Shown: piece after piece, positions 26,701-35,167 of the stretch
How the letters are laid out: every line of letters starts with the position of its first letter
Numbering within the stretch: the first letter of the stretch is position 1
Assembly (NCBI RefSeq): GCF_029027965.1
Contig: NZ_CP119082.1
Span: 2,899,001-2,963,000, forward strand
DNA length: 64,000 bases
Source of the DNA: Paracoccus sp. S3-43
Lineage (GTDB): Bacteria > Pseudomonadota > Alphaproteobacteria > Rhodobacterales > Rhodobacteraceae
Direction of reading: 5' to 3'
Translations under genes and position numbers: made by a program
Notes under the pieces: generated by a model
Told to the model about the DNA's origin: nothing
The model's input: only the letters and a program-made list of their open reading frames with translations
Databases searched by the model: none

Positions 26701-28300
26701 GGCTGAAGTTCTGCCGGAAGAAATGCGACATCGGCCGATACTGGTTCGACAGGACCGCGGGCGGCGTGTCATCGCCCATGGACGCGATGGATTCCTTGCC
26801 ATCCTCGGCCATGGGGGACAGGACATGCTCCATATCCTCCAGCGTATAGCCTGCGGCAAGCTGGCGGCGGCGCAGAACCTCGCCGGTATAGGCGGCGTTC
26901 TCGGGCAGATCCTTCATCTTGTGGCTGAGATCCACGACCTTTTCCAGCCATTCGCCAAAGGGCTGGCTGCCCGCCAGGCGGTCCTTGATGGCATGGTCGT
27001 GATACAGCTTGCCGTCCCACATATCGACGGCGATCATCTGCCCCGGCCCAAGCGCGCCCTTTTCGCGCACGCTCATCTCGTCGACGGGGACCATGCCGAC
27101 CTCGGATCCAGCGATCAGCATGTTGTCGGCCGTCACGACATAGCGCATGGGCCGCAGCCCGTTGCGGTCCAGCCCGCCGCAGACCCAGCGGCCGTCCGTC
27201 ATCGCCAGGGCGGCGGGACCGTCCCACGGCTCCATCACGGCGTTGCAATAGGCATACATGTCGGCCCAGGCGCGCGGCATGTCAGTGGTGGCCTTGGACC
27301 AGCTTTCCGGGACCAGCATGGTCTTGGTCATCGGCGCGGACCGGCCCGACCGGACCATCACCTCGAACACCGCGTCCAGCGCGGCCGAATCCGACGACCC
27401 GGCCGGGACGATCGGCTTGATATCCTCGGCCGCCTCGCCAAAGGCGCTGCTGGCCATGCGGATTTCATGGCTGCGCAGCCAGTTGAGGTTGCCCTTCAGC
27501 GTGTTGATCTCGCCGTTATGGGCCAACATGCGGAAGGGCTGGGCCAGCCACCATTGCGGGAAGGTGTTGGTCGAATACCGCTGGTGATAGATCGCGAAGG
27601 CGCTCTCGAAGCGGTCGTCCTTGAGGTCGGGATAGAATTCCGCGACCTGTTCGGCCAGCATCATGCCCTTGTAGATGATCGACCGGCAGGACAGCGAGCA
27701 GAAATACAGGCCCGCGACCTGGGCCGCGACGGCGGCCTTTTCGATCCGGCGGCGGATGATGTAAAGCTCGCGTTCGAAGCGGACCTGGTCGATGTCCTTT
27801 TCGCAGCGGATCAGGATCTGCTCGATCTCGGGGCGGGTGGCGTTGGCCTTTTCGCCCAGCACGGCGGTGTTCACCGGGACGTGGCGCCAGCCATAGATGT
27901 AATGACCCATGCGCAGAACCTCGGATTCCACGATGGTCCGGCAGGCTTCCTGGGCGGCGAAATTGGTGCGCGGCAGGAACACCTGGCCCACGGCGATCAG
28001 CTTATTGTGGTCAGGCTCGTGACCCGTGCGGCGCACCTGGTCATAGAAGAACGGCACCGGGATCTGCACATGGATGCCCGCGCCGTCGCCGGTCTTGCCG
28101 TCGGCGTCCACCGCGCCGCGATGCCAGATCGCCTTCAGCGCGTCGATCCCGGACTGCACCACCTTGCGCGAGGGCTTGCCGTCGATATTGACCACCAGCC
28201 CCACGCCGCAGGACGAATGCTCGTCCTCCTCGCGATAGAGGCTGTGTTCGGCCATCCAGTCGCGGCGGGCCTGTTCTTCCTGCTGCCAATCCTTGCTCAT
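23762..28300 (-). CDS. gltB: Glutamate synthase (NADPH) large subunit
   Basis: A 1512-residue enzyme transferring glutamine amide nitrogen to 2-oxoglutarate. The N-terminal glutamine amidotransferase has its nucleophile at Cys31 (EEDEHSSCGVGLVVNIDG) after a short propeptide that is normally cleaved. The FMN/synthase domain follows (ISGHNGGTGASP), then the 3Fe-4S cysteines (CIMVRQCQSNTCPVGVC) and the C-terminal beta-helix (GGTIVVRPP; GSNGCEYMTGG). Full length. Its ATG overlaps the preceding gene's stop by 4 bases, joining it to the gltD operon. Confidence 0.97.
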   Translation of the reverse strand: MSKDWQQEEQARRDWMAEHSLYREEDEHSSCGVGLVVNIDGKPSRKVVQSGIDALKAIWHRGAVDADGKTGDGAGIHVQIPVPFFYDQVRRTGHEPDHNKLIAVGQVFLPRTNFAAQEACRTIVESEVLRMGHYIYGWRHVPVNTAVLGEKANATRPEIEQILIRCEKDIDQVRFERELYIIRRRIEKAAVAAQVAGLYFCSLSCRSIIYKGMMLAEQVAEFYPDLKDDRFESAFAIYHQRYSTNTFPQWWLAQPFRMLAHNGEINTLKGNLNWLRSHEIRMASSAFGEAAEDIKPIVPAGSSDSAALDAVFEVMVRSGRSAPMTKTMLVPESWSKATTDMPRAWADMYAYCNAVMEPWDGPAALAMTDGRWVCGGLDRNGLRPMRYVVTADNMLIAGSEVGMVPVDEMSVREKGALGPGQMIAVDMWDGKLYHDHAIKDRLAGSQPFGEWLEKVVDLSHKMKDLPENAAYTGEVLRRRQLAAGYTLEDMEHVLSPMAEDGKESIASMGDDTPPAVLSNQYRPMSHFFRQNFSQVTNPPIDSLRETRVMSLKTRFGNLKNVLDESSAQTEILVLESPFVTNSELDDMCRMFGEAVTKIDCTFPAGAGPDALGEGLARIRAEAEDAVRSGAGHLVLSDEGQGDDRVAMPMILATSAVHSWLTRKGLRTFCSLNVRAAECLDPHYVAVLIGCGATTVNPYLAQDSISDRIERGLIAADLFDAMESYRQAVDAGLLKIMAKMGISVISSYRGGLNFEAVGLSRAMVAEYFPGMQSRISGIGLHGLQAKLEDLHRRAFHGDNADLLPVGGFYKMRRSGEKHAWDASTMKLLQVACDKASYDVWKQYSTTMRANPPIHIRDLLDIKPLGKPVPIEEVESITSIRKRFVTPGMSLGALSPEAHMTLNIAMNRIGAKSDSGEGGEDPAHSHPLPNGDNPCAKIKQVASGRFGVTAEYLNACEELEIKVAQGAKPGEGGQLPGMKVTDLIARLRHSTKGVTLISPPPHHDIYSIEDLAQLIYDLKQINPRAKITVKLVASSGVGTIAAGVAKAKADIILISGHNGGTGASPATSIKFAGLPWEMGLTEAHQVLAMNRLRERVTLRTDGGLRTGRDIVMAAMMGAEEYGIGTAALIAMGCIMVRQCQSNTCPVGVCTQDERLRAMFTGSADKVVNLITFYAQEVREILASIGARSLDEVIGRADLLTQVSRGAAHLDDLDLNPLLITVDGADKIVYDRSKPRNAVLETLDAEIARDAARFFEDGEKMQLSYAVRNTHRTIGTRTSSLIVQKFGMRNSLQPDHLTIRLTGSAGQSLGAFAAPGLKIEVSGDANDYVGKGLSGGTIVVRPPMSSPLVAADNTIIGNTVLYGATDGYLFAAGRAGERFAVRNSGATVVIEGCGSNGCEYMTGGVAVILGRIGANFGAGMTGGMAYLYDPQGVARDYINPETLVMCAVTRQHWEDQLKGLVERHMRETGSRRAADILQDWEVEKANFLQVCPKEMLIHLPHPIMDVEEPAAVPAE

Positions 28301-28998
28301 CGCCAGGCCCTTTCGTGCAGAAGCTGCGTCAGCAACTGATCGCAGTCGTATTGCGGTTCGGCGTCCCCGAAGCCTGCCTCGCCGGGAAAGGCGAAGGTGA
28401 CGGGGCTGTCATTGGTTTCCTGACGCGCGCCGGTCCAGTCGGACTGCACCTCGACGCCGCCGAAAAAGCGGCCCATCTTGCGGCTGATGAACTGCTGGCC
28501 GCTGCGTTCGATCAGCAATTCGCCGTTCGCGTCATAGGTCTTCAGTTGGAAGCGCGTGACCTCCAGGGTCTCGCCGTCGATCTCGACCGTCTCGCCGGTC
28601 AGGATGTCCTGGCCCACGTTGCGCAGGCGTTCGCCGGTGTTGGATTCGGTCCAGAAATCGAAATCGTCCTGGCCGGTTTCCAGCAGCGTCTTGAAGCTGG
28701 CGTGATCCTTGGACCGTTCGACCAGGAAATCGGCCAGCCCGGTATTGGGATCGCTGCTTTCGATCCAGCGGGTTTCGGCGTCGATGCGCGACAGGTGGCG
28801 CAGCCCGTCCTTGCCGAAGATCGCCGTGCGCTGATGGCCCGCCGGGTCGGCCTGGCATTGGTAATATTGGCTGACCGAACAGCCCCGGTTCTGCACCGTC
28901 GCCTGCAACTGGCAGCCCTTGGGCGGCGTGAAATTGGCGGCATGGCCCGCCGACGCGGCCAGGGCCAGCCCCAGGATCAGAGGGATCCGCAGCATCAC
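28297..28998 (-). CDS. Secreted protein between gltD and gltB, unknown function
   Basis: A 233-residue protein with a signal peptide (MMLRIPLILGLALAASAGHA). The mature part has four cysteines near its N-terminus (KGCQLQATVQNRGCSVSQYY, then QCQADP) and one near the C-terminus, suggesting disulfides in the periplasm. No family recognised. It ends in a 4-base overlap with gltB and begins 6 bases after gltD, so it is firmly within the glutamate synthase operon. Confidence 0.75.
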   Translation of the reverse strand: MMLRIPLILGLALAASAGHAANFTPPKGCQLQATVQNRGCSVSQYYQCQADPAGHQRTAIFGKDGLRHLSRIDAETRWIESSDPNTGLADFLVERSKDHASFKTLLETGQDDFDFWTESNTGERLRNVGQDILTGETVEIDGETLEVTRFQLKTYDANGELLIERSGQQFISRKMGRFFGGVEVQSDWTGARQETNDSPVTFAFPGEAGFGDAEPQYDCDQLLTQLLHERAWR

Positions 28999-29004
28999 CG
29001 CCCC

Positions 29005-30501
29005 CTATTCCGCCGCGATGCGGGCTTCGCCGGTCAGGTATCCGGCGATGGATTCGGCGGCCTCGCGCCCGTCGCGGATCGCCCAGACGACCAGGCTCGC
29101 GCCGCGCACGATGTCGCCCACGGCGAAGACTCCGGGCAGGCTGGTCTGGTGGGTCTGGAAATTGGCCTTGATGGTGCCCCAGCGGGTGACCTCCAGCCCG
29201 TCGACGCCCCACAGCCTGGGCAGATCCTCGGGCTCGAAACCCAGGGCCTTGATGACCAGATCGGCGGGTTCGTCGTAATCGGCACCCTCGATCAGTTCGG
29301 GCGTCTGGCGGCCCGACACGTCCGGCGCGCCAAGCCGCATCTTCTGGACGCGGACCTGCGCGATCTGCGCCAGCCTGCCTGTCGGGCCGTCCACATCGGC
29401 TTCCTGCGCCTGCATGGCAACGCCGGGGACATGGCCGATGAAGGAACCGGGCGCCGACATCCAGACGAATTCGACGCCTTCTTCCTCGGCGTTCTGGACC
29501 TCGCGCTGCGACCCCGGCATGTTGGCGCGGTCGCGGCGATACAGGCATTTCACCGACAGCGCGCCCTGGCGGATCGCGGTGCGCACGCAGTCCATCGCGG
29601 TGTCGCCGCCGCCGATGACGATCACGCGCTTGCCCCGCGCATTCAGCTCGCCATCCTCGAAATCGGGCACCTCGTCGCCGAACTCGACCCTGTTCGAAGC
29701 CGTCAGATAGTCGATGGCGCGGACCACGCCGCCCGCATCGGCGTTGTCGATGTCAAGATCGCGGGTCTTGTAGACGCCCGTCGCGATCAGCACCGCGTCA
29801 TGCTTGCCCCGGATGGCGTCGAAGCTGATGTCCTGGCCCACGTCGCAGTTCAGCACGAAGTCCACGCCGCCATCCTGCAACAGCACGTTGCGGCGCATCA
29901 CCACGTCCTTTTCCAGCTTGAAGCCGGGGATGCCATAGGTCATCAGCCCGCCCGCGCGGTCATAGCGGTCATAGACGGTGACCTGGAAGCCCTGGCGGCG
30001 CAGCATGTCCGCCGCCGCCAGCCCGCCCGGCCCCGCACCGATGATGCCGACGCTTTCGGACCGTTCCATCACCGGGGCGGCGGGCTGGACCCAGCCGCGT
30101 TCCCAGGCGGTGTCGGTGATGTATTTCTCGATGGACCCGATGGTGACGGTGCCGTGGCCCGACTGCTCGATCACGCAGTTGCCTTCGCACAGCCGGTCCT
30201 GCGGGCAGATGCGGCCGCAGATTTCCGGGAAGGTGTTGGTCGCCTGGCTGACGCGATAGGCTTCCTCAAGCCGGCCTTCTGCGGTCAGGCGCAGCCAGTC
30301 GGGGATGTTGTTGTGCAGCGGGCAATGGCTCTGGCAATAGGGCACGCCGCACTGGCTGCACCGGCTCGCCTGCTCGGCCGCCTTGGCATCGGCGAATTCC
30401 CGGTAAATCTCGTGAAAGTCCTCGCTGCGTTCGGTTGCCGGGCGCTTGACCGGCATCTCGCGCGGGGTCGAGACGAATTTGAGCATCTTCTGCGTGGCCA
30501 T
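29005..30501 (-). CDS. gltD: Glutamate synthase (NADPH) small subunit
   Basis: A 498-residue flavoprotein supplying electrons from NADPH to GltB. N-terminal Fe-S cysteines (RCSQCGVPYCQSHCPLHNN and CGRICPQDRLCEGNC), FAD-binding GIIGAGPGGLAAADMLRRQG, NADPH-binding VIVIGGGDTAMDCVRTA and C-terminal FAVGDIVRGASLVVWAIRDG are present. First gene of the gltD-(secreted protein)-gltB operon; a palindrome lies 67 bases upstream of its start. Confidence 0.96.
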   Translation of the reverse strand: MATQKMLKFVSTPREMPVKRPATERSEDFHEIYREFADAKAAEQASRCSQCGVPYCQSHCPLHNNIPDWLRLTAEGRLEEAYRVSQATNTFPEICGRICPQDRLCEGNCVIEQSGHGTVTIGSIEKYITDTAWERGWVQPAAPVMERSESVGIIGAGPGGLAAADMLRRQGFQVTVYDRYDRAGGLMTYGIPGFKLEKDVVMRRNVLLQDGGVDFVLNCDVGQDISFDAIRGKHDAVLIATGVYKTRDLDIDNADAGGVVRAIDYLTASNRVEFGDEVPDFEDGELNARGKRVIVIGGGDTAMDCVRTAIRQGALSVKCLYRRDRANMPGSQREVQNAEEEGVEFVWMSAPGSFIGHVPGVAMQAQEADVDGPTGRLAQIAQVRVQKMRLGAPDVSGRQTPELIEGADYDEPADLVIKALGFEPEDLPRLWGVDGLEVTRWGTIKANFQTHQTSLPGVFAVGDIVRGASLVVWAIRDGREAAESIAGYLTGEARIAAE

Positions 30502-30567
30502 GGCTGCGCGACCTTCCGGAACGGGAACTTGTGCAGCCGCAATAAACCAAGGCGGAAATCATTAAAA

Positions 30568-30582
30568 GTCAGCTATGCTGAC
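30568..30582. promoter_or_regulatory. Palindromic candidate operator upstream of gltD
   Basis: Perfect dyad GTCAGC-TAT-GCTGAC. Read on the minus strand it is AGGTCAGCATAGCTGAC, nearly the same as AGGTCAGCAAAGCTTAC at 30638-30654 on the plus strand. The regulator is unknown. Confidence 0.5.
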
Positions 30583-30637
30583 CTAAACCCCATATTTTTG
30601 GCGCGCAGGGCAAATAAATGGCGGCTGCCCGCCATAA

Positions 30638-30655
30638 TTAGGTCAGCAAAGCTTA
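30638..30655. promoter_or_regulatory. Second copy of the gltD-upstream dyad
   Basis: GGTCAGC-AAA-GCTTACC, an imperfect dyad with one mismatch, centred 72 bases from the perfect copy and touching the end of uppP. Two similar sites in one short intergenic space suggest cooperative binding by one regulator. Confidence 0.4.
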
Positions 30656-31459
30656 CCAACCAGCCCAAAGCGCCAGCAAAACCACGCAGCCCACCACGAT
30701 CCGCCACCAGCCGAACAGGGCATAGCCATGCTGCGACACATGGTTCAGCAGCCAGCGCACCACCACCAGCGCGCTCAGAAGGGCCGCGATGAAGCCGATG
30801 GCGATATTGCCCAGGGCGCTTGCATCCAGGATGTCGCGGTTCTTGAACAGATCCAGGGCAAAGGCCCCCAGCATCGTCGGCATCGCCAGGAAGAACGAAA
30901 ATTCGGCCGCCGCGCGCTTGTCCGCCCCCAGAAGCAGCCCGCCGACGATGGTCGCGCCGGACCGCGATACGCCGGGGATCATCGCAAGGCATTGGAACAG
31001 CCCGATCTTGAAGGCCATCGACAGGGGAAAATCCTCGGCCCGCGCATAGACGGGATGGTCGGCCCTGCGGTCCACCCACAGCAGCACGATCCCGCCCAGG
31101 ATCAGCATCACCGCGATCAGCACCGGCGTCTCGAACAGCACCGACTTGATGAAGCCATGCGCCAGAAGCCCGATCACCACGGCGGGCGTGAAGGCCAGCA
31201 GCACCGCGCCGACAAAGCGCCGGGCGGCGGGGTCGCGGGGCGCGGCCGACAGGATCTGGATGATCCGCGCGGAATAGACGCCCAGGATCGCCAGCAGCGC
31301 CCCAAGCTGGATCAGCACCTCGAACGACCGGCCGGGCGAATCGAAGCCCAGGAAATGCCCGGCCAGCAGGATATGCCCGGTCGAGGACACCGGAATGAAC
31401 TCGGTCAGCCCTTCGAGAACCCCGAGGATCGCGGCGGCAATGGTGTTGTCGGACATCAT
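30653..31459 (-). CDS. uppP: Undecaprenyl-diphosphatase UppP (BacA)
   Basis: A 268-residue integral membrane phosphatase recycling the undecaprenyl carrier of cell-wall synthesis. The two signature regions are intact: [18 protein letters not shown] and [19 protein letters not shown]. Six or more membrane helices. ATG 31459 overlaps the upstream gene's stop by 4 bases; the next codon is also ATG. Confidence 0.95.
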   Translation of the reverse strand: MMSDNTIAAAILGVLEGLTEFIPVSSTGHILLAGHFLGFDSPGRSFEVLIQLGALLAILGVYSARIIQILSAAPRDPAARRFVGAVLLAFTPAVVIGLLAHGFIKSVLFETPVLIAVMLILGGIVLLWVDRRADHPVYARAEDFPLSMAFKIGLFQCLAMIPGVSRSGATIVGGLLLGADKRAAAEFSFFLAMPTMLGAFALDLFKNRDILDASALGNIAIGFIAALLSALVVVRWLLNHVSQHGYALFGWWRIVVGCVVLLALWAGW

Positions 31460-32442
31460 TCGGCGCGCAGGTTCTTGGCCGACTGCTTGATCGCGTCGTA
31501 TTGCCCCGAGGGGCGGAACCGCCACAGATAGTCCTCGATCACCGCTTCCGCCGCGACGGGCTGGATGCCCAGATCGGCAAAGCCGCGCGCGCCCGCCGAG
31601 ACCACGTTGTCGGCGCGCAGCAGGGCGATCTGGTCGCGCGTCAGGATGGAATTGGTGAACAGCCCGCCGGTCAGAAGCTGCGCGAGGCCCAGCACCCGCG
31701 CGCCCAGCGTCGCGGCCCAGAAGGGCAGGTTCACCACCGCGCGCCTGCGCATCGTGGCGCGCAACACCTGCTCGGCCACCTCTTTCACGGTCATCACGTC
31801 GGGACCGCCCAGTTCATAGATGCCGGGCGCGGCCTCGCCGGTGGCGCCCTTGACGGCGGCCAGCGCCACGTCGTCGACGAAGACCGGCTGCATCCGCGTT
31901 CTGGCGCCGATCACCGGCAGCAGCGGGCCAAGTCGCGTCATCGCGGCGAAGCGGTTATAGAATGTGTCGCCCGGCCCGAACATGACCGAGGGCCGCAGGA
32001 TCACCGCGTCGGGGCGATGCGTCAGCACCGCCGATTCGCCCCGCCCCTTGGCCGCGATATAGGGGCTGGCCGATTCGGGATCGACGCCCAGGCCCGAGAT
32101 ATGGACGATCCGCGCCACGCCCATCTCCGCCGACAGCCGGGCGACGCGTTCGGCGCCGTCCTGGAACACGGCCTGGAAGGTGCTCTTGCCTCTGGGCGCA
32201 AGGATGTTGACGCAGTTCACCACCGCATCGGCCCCGGCCATGGCGGCGCGCACCGACAGGTCGTCGCGGATGTTGCACAGCACCGGCTGGACCTGGCCCA
32301 CCGCGCCATAGGTGCGGGTGAACAGCGCCTCGTCCGGGCGGCGCACGGCGATGCGCACGCGCCAGCCGTCCTTGGCCATCAGCCGCGCGACCTGCCGGCC
32401 GACAAAGCCCGATCCGCCGTAAATCGTGACCAGTTTCGCCAT
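31456..32442 (-). CDS. NAD(P)-binding protein of the NDUFA9 / atypical SDR family
   Basis: A 328-residue Rossmann-fold protein. The nucleotide-binding motif [20 protein letters not shown] is at the N-terminus, followed by [35 protein letters not shown] and [19 protein letters not shown]. It is close to alphaproteobacterial relatives of the complex I accessory subunit NDUFA9; in bacteria the role is not settled (quinone synthesis or complex I assembly proposed). Coupled to uppP. Confidence 0.85.
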   Translation of the reverse strand: MAKLVTIYGGSGFVGRQVARLMAKDGWRVRIAVRRPDEALFTRTYGAVGQVQPVLCNIRDDLSVRAAMAGADAVVNCVNILAPRGKSTFQAVFQDGAERVARLSAEMGVARIVHISGLGVDPESASPYIAAKGRGESAVLTHRPDAVILRPSVMFGPGDTFYNRFAAMTRLGPLLPVIGARTRMQPVFVDDVALAAVKGATGEAAPGIYELGGPDVMTVKEVAEQVLRATMRRRAVVNLPFWAATLGARVLGLAQLLTGGLFTNSILTRDQIALLRADNVVSAGARGFADLGIQPVAAEAVIEDYLWRFRPSGQYDAIKQSAKNLRAE

Positions 32443-32568
32443 GGGCGTCCCGCCTCCTGAATGCCGATATCCGTCCGTTCCTTACCCAAGCGCGGGGCGC
32501 GCGGCAAGGCGGCGGCAGGCCCGCCGGGGCGGCGCGACAGTTTTTCGCAGGATTTCCGCGTCACCCCA

Positions 32569-32596
32569 TTGACGCCCCCCGCGACTGGCTTTAGAG
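32569..32596 (+). promoter_or_regulatory. Probable promoter of tRNA-Leu
   Basis: TTGACG (32569-32574), 16-base spacer, TTAGAG (32591-32596), ending 19 bases before the mature tRNA. Confidence 0.55.
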
Positions 32597-32615
32597 ACCC
32601 GCCTCACACCAGTTG

Positions 32616-32700
32616 GCCCAGATGGCGGAATTGGTAGACGCGCACGGTTCAGGTCCGTGTGCCGCAAGGCGTGGAGGTTCGAGTCCTCTTCTGGGCACCA
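32616..32700 (+). tRNA. tRNA-Leu (anticodon CAG)
   Basis: An 85-base class II tRNA with encoded CCA. Acceptor arms GCCCAGA and TCTGGGC pair; the anticodon stem CACGG / CCGTG encloses TTCAGGT, giving CAG. A long variable arm (TGCCGCAAGGCGT) is present, as expected for leucine. Confidence 0.96.
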
Positions 32701-32701
32701 T

Positions 32702-32741
32702 AAAAAGCCCCCGGAAAACTTCGGTTTTCCGGGGGCTTTTT
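32702..32741. terminator. Strong bidirectional terminator
   Basis: AAAAAGCCCCCGGAAAAC, a TTCG tetraloop, then GTTTTCCGGGGGCTTTTT: an uninterrupted stem of about 17 bp with T runs on both strands. It ends the tRNA-Leu transcript and the convergent doxX transcript. Confidence 0.92.
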
Positions 32742-32802
32742 GCTGTTGCGGACCCTGGCCAGGGGGCGGCCAGGGGGCGGGACGGTGCCCGCCCCGCCGA
32801 TC

Positions 32803-33255
32803 TTAGAACTGCTTGCCGATGGCCCGGTCGACCGAGAAACGGCCGCCGCCATGGGCCACGAAATACAGCGTGATCGCCAGCCACAGCAGCGATTTTTCCG
32901 CGCCGCCGAAGCCCTCGGCCTGGGCGACCCAGTGGAAATAGGTGGTGACGCACAGCACGATGGAGGTGGCGAAGGCCGCCGGTCGGGTCAGCAGGCCCAG
33001 GGTCAGCAGCAGCCCGCCCAGGAATTCCGTCGCGGCCAGCAGCGGCGCCCAGAACCAGCCGGGATGGAAGCCCAGCCCCTCGACCATGCCCAGGGCGCCC
33101 ATCGGCGCGTTGATCTTGGGCCAGCCATGGACCATGAAGGCAATCCCCGCGATCAGGCGCATGTACAGCACGCTCAGCGGCGACAGCGCGGCATAAAGCC
33201 CTTGCAGTTTAGGGATGATGAAGCGGGTGTCGGTGGTGGTGTCGTAATGGGTCAT
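32803..33255 (-). CDS. DoxX-family membrane protein
   Basis: A 150-residue protein with four membrane helices. DoxX features include MRLIAGIAFMVHGWPKI near the N-terminus, GWFWAPLLAATEFLGGLLLT and a final LLWLAITLYFVAHGGG. The family is loosely linked with quinone-associated redox functions. Start MTHYDTTTDTRF at 33255; the longer frame upstream is not family-like. Confidence 0.88.
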   Translation of the reverse strand: MTHYDTTTDTRFIIPKLQGLYAALSPLSVLYMRLIAGIAFMVHGWPKINAPMGALGMVEGLGFHPGWFWAPLLAATEFLGGLLLTLGLLTRPAAFATSIVLCVTTYFHWVAQAEGFGGAEKSLLWLAITLYFVAHGGGRFSVDRAIGKQF

Positions 33256-33335
33256 TGTCGATCTCCAGCAGCTTGCGACCGCCTGCTGCGGCGCAAGGAT
33301 AACGGCGTCAGCCCCGAAGGGCAGGATTGAGGCAG

Positions 33336-33653
33336 TCAGGAAGATCGGGCCTGTGGCGGGCGCCAGGGACAAGTCCCGCGGGCATCGGCCGGCACCGCCG
33401 CGCCGAAGGCCGTGACGACCCGGAAACCCGGCCGCGCCGGTTCCGCGCCGCCGCCACCGGGCGCCAGGCAGACGAAGCAGAGGCCCGGTTTCTTGGCCGT
33501 CTCGGCCTGGCTGCCGGGCAGGGCCGCCGCATAGCACATGTCGTCGGCGCGGATCTGGGCGCTGCATGGAGGCCGCGCGATCTCCGCGCTTGCCACCGCG
33601 ACGGACATCGCCAGAAGCGAGACCATCAGCATCAATGTGGCAAGAACTTTCAT
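33336..33653 (-). CDS. Small secreted cysteine-containing protein, unknown function
   Basis: A 105-residue protein with a clear signal peptide (MKVLATLMLMVSLLAMSVAV, then ASA). The mature part has five cysteines, including PPCSAQIRADDMCYAAAL and a CFVC pair. Family unknown. It is divergent from the DUF1269 gene. Confidence 0.6.
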   Translation of the reverse strand: MKVLATLMLMVSLLAMSVAVASAEIARPPCSAQIRADDMCYAAALPGSQAETAKKPGLCFVCLAPGGGGAEPARPGFRVVTAFGAAVPADARGTCPWRPPQARSS

Positions 33654-33799
33654 CCAACAGGGCCGGATCGTTGCGGATGGCCCCGCTATGCCGCAGCGGG
33701 GCTTGGGCGATCAAGCCTTTTCCACCTTCCTCGTTCACAATGGTGAAACCTGCGGCTAGCATGGTCGGCACAAGGACATCCTGCACGGAAGGGAAAACC

Positions 33800-34342
33800 A
33801 TGTCGGAACTGATCGTGATCGCCTTCGACGACGAGGCCACCGGATTCGAGCTGCGCGCCGAACTGGTGAAGATGCAGCGCGACTATCTGATCGAGATGGA
33901 GGACGCGGTCGTCGTCACCCGCCGGGCCGAGGACGACATCCAGCTGCATCAGGCGGTGAACCTGACCGCCGCGGGCGCGCTTGGCGGCGGCTTCTGGGGG
34001 ACGCTGGTGGGGCTGGTGTTCCTGAACCCGCTGATCGGGGCGGCGGTCGGCGCGGCCTCGGGCGCGCTTGCCGGGCGGCTGACCGATATCGGCATCAACG
34101 ACGACTTCATGCGCGACACGGCCCGCGCCCTGCCGCCGGGCGGGTCGGCGGTCTTCGTGCTGCTGCGCAAGATGACCGCCGACAAGGTGCTGGACCGGCT
34201 GCAATCCTTCCACCGCCGGGGCCGGGTCTTGCAGACCTCGCTGTCCCGGCAGGACGAGGACCGGCTGCGCGACGCGCTGTCGGGCGATGCCGCCCCGGTG
34301 CCCCCGGCGCCCCCGGCGACGCCCCCCGCCACGGGCGCTTGA
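33800..34342 (+). CDS. DUF1269 family membrane protein
   Basis: A 180-residue protein beginning MSELIVIAFDDEATGFELRA and including ALGGGFWGTLVGLVFLNPLI, the glycine-rich hydrophobic centre of DUF1269. The C-terminal tail is Pro/Ala rich. An AGGGAA ribosome site precedes ATG 33800. Function not established. Confidence 0.85.
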   Translation: MSELIVIAFDDEATGFELRAELVKMQRDYLIEMEDAVVVTRRAEDDIQLHQAVNLTAAGALGGGFWGTLVGLVFLNPLIGAAVGAASGALAGRLTDIGINDDFMRDTARALPPGGSAVFVLLRKMTADKVLDRLQSFHRRGRVLQTSLSRQDEDRLRDALSGDAAPVPPAPPATPPATGA

Positions 34343-34375
34343 CGCAAGGCGGGCCTGCGTGGGACATGGCACGCC

Positions 34376-35086
34376 ATGGTCCTGCGCATCCTGTTCAGCC
34401 CCCCCGCCGAGGATCCGGCCTCGACGCTGCGCCGGGTCCGCTGGCGCCCGCTGCGGCGCCTGCTGACCTGGGCGCGCTGGCTGGCCCTGCGGTTCCTGGC
34501 GCTGATGCTGGCCCTGGTGATGTTCTATGCCCTGGTCAACCCGCCGACCACCTGGACCGTCGTGGCCGAGGCGACCGCGCCGCGCCGCTGGGTGGACATC
34601 GACGACATCGCCCCGGTCATGCGCCGGTCGGTGGTCGCGGCCGAGGATGCGAATTTCTGCCTGCACTGGGGCTTCGACATGGTGGAAATCCGCCGGGTCG
34701 TGGCCTCGGGGTCGTCGCGCGGCGCATCGACGCTGACCCAGCAGACCGCCAAGAACGTGTTCCTGTGGCAGGGCCGCAGCTGGACGCGCAAGGTTCTGGA
34801 AACCGCCTTCACCCCGATGATCGAGGCCTTCTGGTCCAAGCGCCGCATCCTTGAGGTCTATCTGAACGTGGCCGAGTTCGGCCCCGGCATCTTCGGGATC
34901 GGCGCGGCGGCCCGCGACTATTACGGCACCACGCCCGACAAGCTGACCGCGGTGCAGGCCGCGCGCCTTGCCGCCGTCCTGCCCGCGCCCAAGACCCGCA
35001 GCCCGGCGCGGGCCTCGGCCCGGTCCCGCGCCATCGCGGACGGCGCGGCGACGATCGCGCGCGACGGGCGCGCCGATTGCCTGTAA
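34376..35086 (+). CDS. mtgA: Monofunctional biosynthetic peptidoglycan transglycosylase
   Basis: A 236-residue glycosyltransferase family 51 enzyme polymerising lipid II into glycan strands in the periplasm. One N-terminal membrane anchor (LALRFLALMLALVMFYAL) is followed by the catalytic motifs RRSVVAAEDANFCLHWGFD (catalytic Glu) and GASTLTQQTAKNVFLW, then KRRILEVYLNVAEFGPGIFG. No transpeptidase domain, hence monofunctional. Confidence 0.95.
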   Translation: MVLRILFSPPAEDPASTLRRVRWRPLRRLLTWARWLALRFLALMLALVMFYALVNPPTTWTVVAEATAPRRWVDIDDIAPVMRRSVVAAEDANFCLHWGFDMVEIRRVVASGSSRGASTLTQQTAKNVFLWQGRSWTRKVLETAFTPMIEAFWSKRRILEVYLNVAEFGPGIFGIGAAARDYYGTTPDKLTAVQAARLAAVLPAPKTRSPARASARSRAIADGAATIARDGRADCL

Positions 35087-35167
35087 GGGCCGCGCCTTCC
35101 GGTTGAAACGGGGCGGGCGCGGGCTTATCAAGGCCCGATTGCACGGCAAGGAATCCTGAAGCAGGCG

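Noticed and set aside
23807-28339. Very long plus-strand open frames opposite gltB and other genes.
   Set aside because: They are antisense shadows produced by high-GC third-position bias, rich in His, Gln, Arg and Gly, with no family resemblance.
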